In this document: positions 62,961 through 64,000 of the stretch, one piece after another
Layout of the letters: every line of letters begins with the position of its first letter
How positions within the stretch are numbered: position 1 is the first letter of the stretch
Origin: an uncultured bacterium
GTDB taxonomy: Bacteria; Bacillota; Clostridia; Lachnospirales; Lachnospiraceae
Direction: 5' to 3'
Length of the DNA: 64,000 nt
Assembly: GCA_948467735.1 (NCBI GenBank)
Contig: CAOKFN010000006.1
Coordinates: forward strand, 1-64,000
The notes under the pieces: generated by a model
The model's input: only the letters and a program-made list of their open reading frames with translations
Databases searched by the model: none
What the model was told of the DNA's origin: nothing
Program-made: the position numbers and the translations under genes

Positions 62961-63080
62961 TTATTTATTTTGCATAAAAGAACTTCCCTGAGGCCCTTCC
63001 AAGAGGCCGCAGGGAGAGCGCCGCTGATTCCCTTGTCCCCTCTTGGGGCATTTTGTCAATCTTCTGAAATCTTCTCTCAC
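62961..63080 (-). promoter_or_regulatory. Arg operon leader: candidate attenuator and Arg-rich leader frame
   Basis: CCCTGaGGCC (62986-62995) and GGCCgCAGGG (63005-63014) form a hairpin followed on the minus strand by AAGTTCTTTT. CCTCTTGG at 63039-63046 can instead pair with CCAAGAGG at 62999-63006, disrupting it. A frame from a GTG at 63080 to a stop at 62961 (39 codons) spans both elements and has six Arg codons in its first 21. It lacks a ribosome binding site. The whole is a candidate, not a proven, attenuator. Confidence 0.35.
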
Positions 63081-63095
63081 AAAATATCTTTTTCT

Positions 63096-63123
63096 ATCAT
63101 ACCACTTTTTGCATAAATGTCTA
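63096..63123 (-). promoter_or_regulatory. SigA-type promoter of the arg operon
   Basis: On the minus strand TAGACA (63118-63123), 16 bp, TATGAT (63096-63101). Each hexamer matches consensus at 5 of 6 positions. Start of transcription is expected near 63089, giving a leader of about 150 nt before argC. A TGCATAAA site lies within the spacer. Confidence 0.7.
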
Positions 63124-63204
63124 TATATTTTTTGATTTTATGCAATAAAAATTTTTATTATATATAATTATGCATTTTGCATCTGTATAACTGCATATTT
63201 ATGC
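63110..63204. promoter_or_regulatory. Candidate ARG boxes (ArgR/AhrC sites)
   Basis: TGCATAAA (63110-63117), TTTATGCA (63137-63144), ATTATGCAT (63167-63175) and TGCATATTTATGC (63192-63204) are similar half-sites in an AT-rich stretch, of the TGMATWWWATKCA kind. One lies inside the arg promoter, the rest upstream of it. The spacing suits repression by a hexameric ArgR. The regulator gene is not in the window. Confidence 0.55.
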
Positions 63205-63243
63205 TTTATACGGCAAGCCTGCCCTCCGCCAAAGCCCCGACGC

Positions 63244-63267
63244 AAAAAAGAGGCCTCCCCGGCCCCT
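63244..63267 (-). terminator. Rho-independent terminator upstream of the arg promoter
   Basis: On the minus strand AGGGGCC, a 5-nt loop, GGCCTCT, then TTTTT. It ends the transcript that enters from the right edge, before the arg promoter at 63123, and directly follows the stop at 63269. Confidence 0.88.
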
Positions 63268-63268
63268 T

Positions 63269-63409
63269 TTATGACTGCTCCATGTCAATCCGCTCAATCG
63301 CACATAATACCACATCCGCAAATTCCCTTCCGACCGGCAGTTCACGAATTATCGCATCACATTTCCCCGCACTGTAATATGCCAATCCACACAGCGCAGT
63401 GAATTCTCC
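63269..63409 (-). other. In-frame open extension after the TGA stop of the edge gene
   Basis: After the TGA at 63410-63412 the same frame stays open for 46 codons to a TAA at 63269, 2 bp before a strong terminator. The codons look coding (LCGLAYYSAG, IRELPVGREFADVVL). There is no ATG until near the end. It is either a gene broken by one stop codon, a readthrough product, or a small gene with an unusual start. Confidence 0.5.
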
Positions 63410-63999
63410 TCAGGGATTTTCAAAAACAGGATTCCCTTCCAGCGCAATACTGCTCTTCCTGCTCCATGACCTTTGAAGCTTTACCAAATCCTCCGCAAGC
63501 CATGTATACGCATCATTGACTTCGCCGTACCGATACAGACCGCAGTAGGCCAATCCATCCTGCTCATAAACCGACAACAGGACGTCGGTATCCTGCCAGC
63601 CCGTCTGGGACGCCAGCACCAGCCGTTTCCCGTCAAAGAAGCAGGCTGCCTCCTTTGTAAAACAGGTATTTTCCTCCGGAACGCTCTGTCCGTCGCTGCC
63701 CGTCCCTTTCCATTCGGGCGTCAAAAACTTCAAAAGCCCCCGGCCTGCAGCAGTTTCCTGTGAAAGCAAAGCGTCTTCCTTCCCGTCAGCAGGAAATACA
63801 CCGCTATACCATAATCGGAACTCTCCATCCGCCTCCGCCGCAAATGAAAAACGATGATCCGTCCATATCATCATAATGCCCCCGTCTTCAATCGTCATCC
63901 TTCTCCAATCAGGAAATACGATTCTGCCGGACTCCCCCTCGCTGCCCTCCAGCACCGGAATCTGTTGGGACAATACCGGAATTTCATTTTCCAAGGTAT
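63410..63999 (-). CDS. Unknown protein, 5' end outside the window
   Basis: At least 196 codons are open to the window edge, with no start seen inside. I do not recognise it. The fold appears beta-rich (FSFAAEADGEFRLWYSG, RLVLASQTGWQDTDVLLSVYE, LAYCGLYRYGEV), with no membrane segment in this part. The transcript ends at the terminator at 63244-63267. Confidence 0.6.
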   Translation of the reverse strand, partial: TLENEIPVLSQQIPVLEGSEGESGRIVFPDWRRMTIEDGGIMMIWTDHRFSFAAEADGEFRLWYSGVFPADGKEDALLSQETAAGRGLLKFLTPEWKGTGSDGQSVPEENTCFTKEAACFFDGKRLVLASQTGWQDTDVLLSVYEQDGLAYCGLYRYGEVNDAYTWLAEDLVKLQRSWSRKSSIALEGNPVFENP

Positions 64000-64000
64000 G

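Noticed and set aside
62940..63080. T-box riboswitch upstream of argC
   Set aside because: No T-box core sequence or specifier loop could be seen; ARG boxes and a possible attenuator explain the region better.

Overview
The window looks like a chromosomal segment of a low-to-moderate G+C Firmicute of the class Clostridia, most likely a Lachnospiraceae gut commensal. This is an inference from gene content: a clostridial-type argC-argJ-argB-argD operon, comEA/comEC/holA, a GerMN-domain lipoprotein among two-component genes, AGGAGG-type ribosome binding sites almost everywhere, and a small protein family typical of that group. Nearly everything is on the minus strand; the one clear exception is holA. 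No rRNA, tRNA, CRISPR array, insertion sequence or phage gene was seen.

Layout. 1-900: an octamer tandem repeat at the window edge, a twin inverted repeat and two small genes. 1246-2220: holA on the plus strand. 2274-42390: a roughly 40-kb glycan and sugar-nucleotide locus, read leftwards from a consensus-perfect promoter at 42682-42710. 42740-44425: an AAA-ATPase/nuclease-like accessory gene. 44536-48953: comEC and an ABC transporter preceded by tandem palindromic operators. 49174-55577: a run of comEA, response regulator, sensor kinase, GerMN lipoprotein, second response regulator and second sensor kinase. 55802-62939: a DMT-type transporter, an orphan solute-binding protein and the arginine operon, preceded by its promoter, candidate ARG boxes and a possible attenuator. 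63269-63999: the end of an unknown gene.

The 40-kb locus is the interesting part. It carries what looks like a full ADP-heptose pathway: a GmhA-like isomerase, an HldE-like kinase/nucleotidyltransferase with its two domains in swapped order, a GmhB-like phosphatase and an SDR epimerase. Two transketolase half-genes could supply sedoheptulose 7-phosphate, and there are two GT9-like (heptosyltransferase-type) proteins. Around these are GT2, GT4, GT11 and TIGR04372-like glycosyltransferases, a WbsX-like protein, SGNH proteins, FkbM methyltransferases, two radical SAM proteins, a WecB epimerase, a UDP-galactopyranose-mutase-like flavoprotein and a CDP-glycerol-transferase-like protein. No flippase, polymerase, priming transferase or export ABC system was seen, so a cytoplasmic acceptor such as flagellin or another surface protein is a reasonable guess.

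Two properties set this locus apart. First, one Rossmann-like domain of about 90 residues (GxG near the start, then a D-N/D-x-x-x-K-x-G stretch) is attached to at least eleven proteins of unrelated catalytic classes and also occurs in two small membrane-anchored proteins. Second, poly-G tracts of 7 to 9 lie in five coding regions, always with G on the coding strand. In two methyltransferase genes the G9 tract puts the gene out of frame, and a change of one G restores a full-length, convincing protein. This is the pattern of phase-variable contingency genes.
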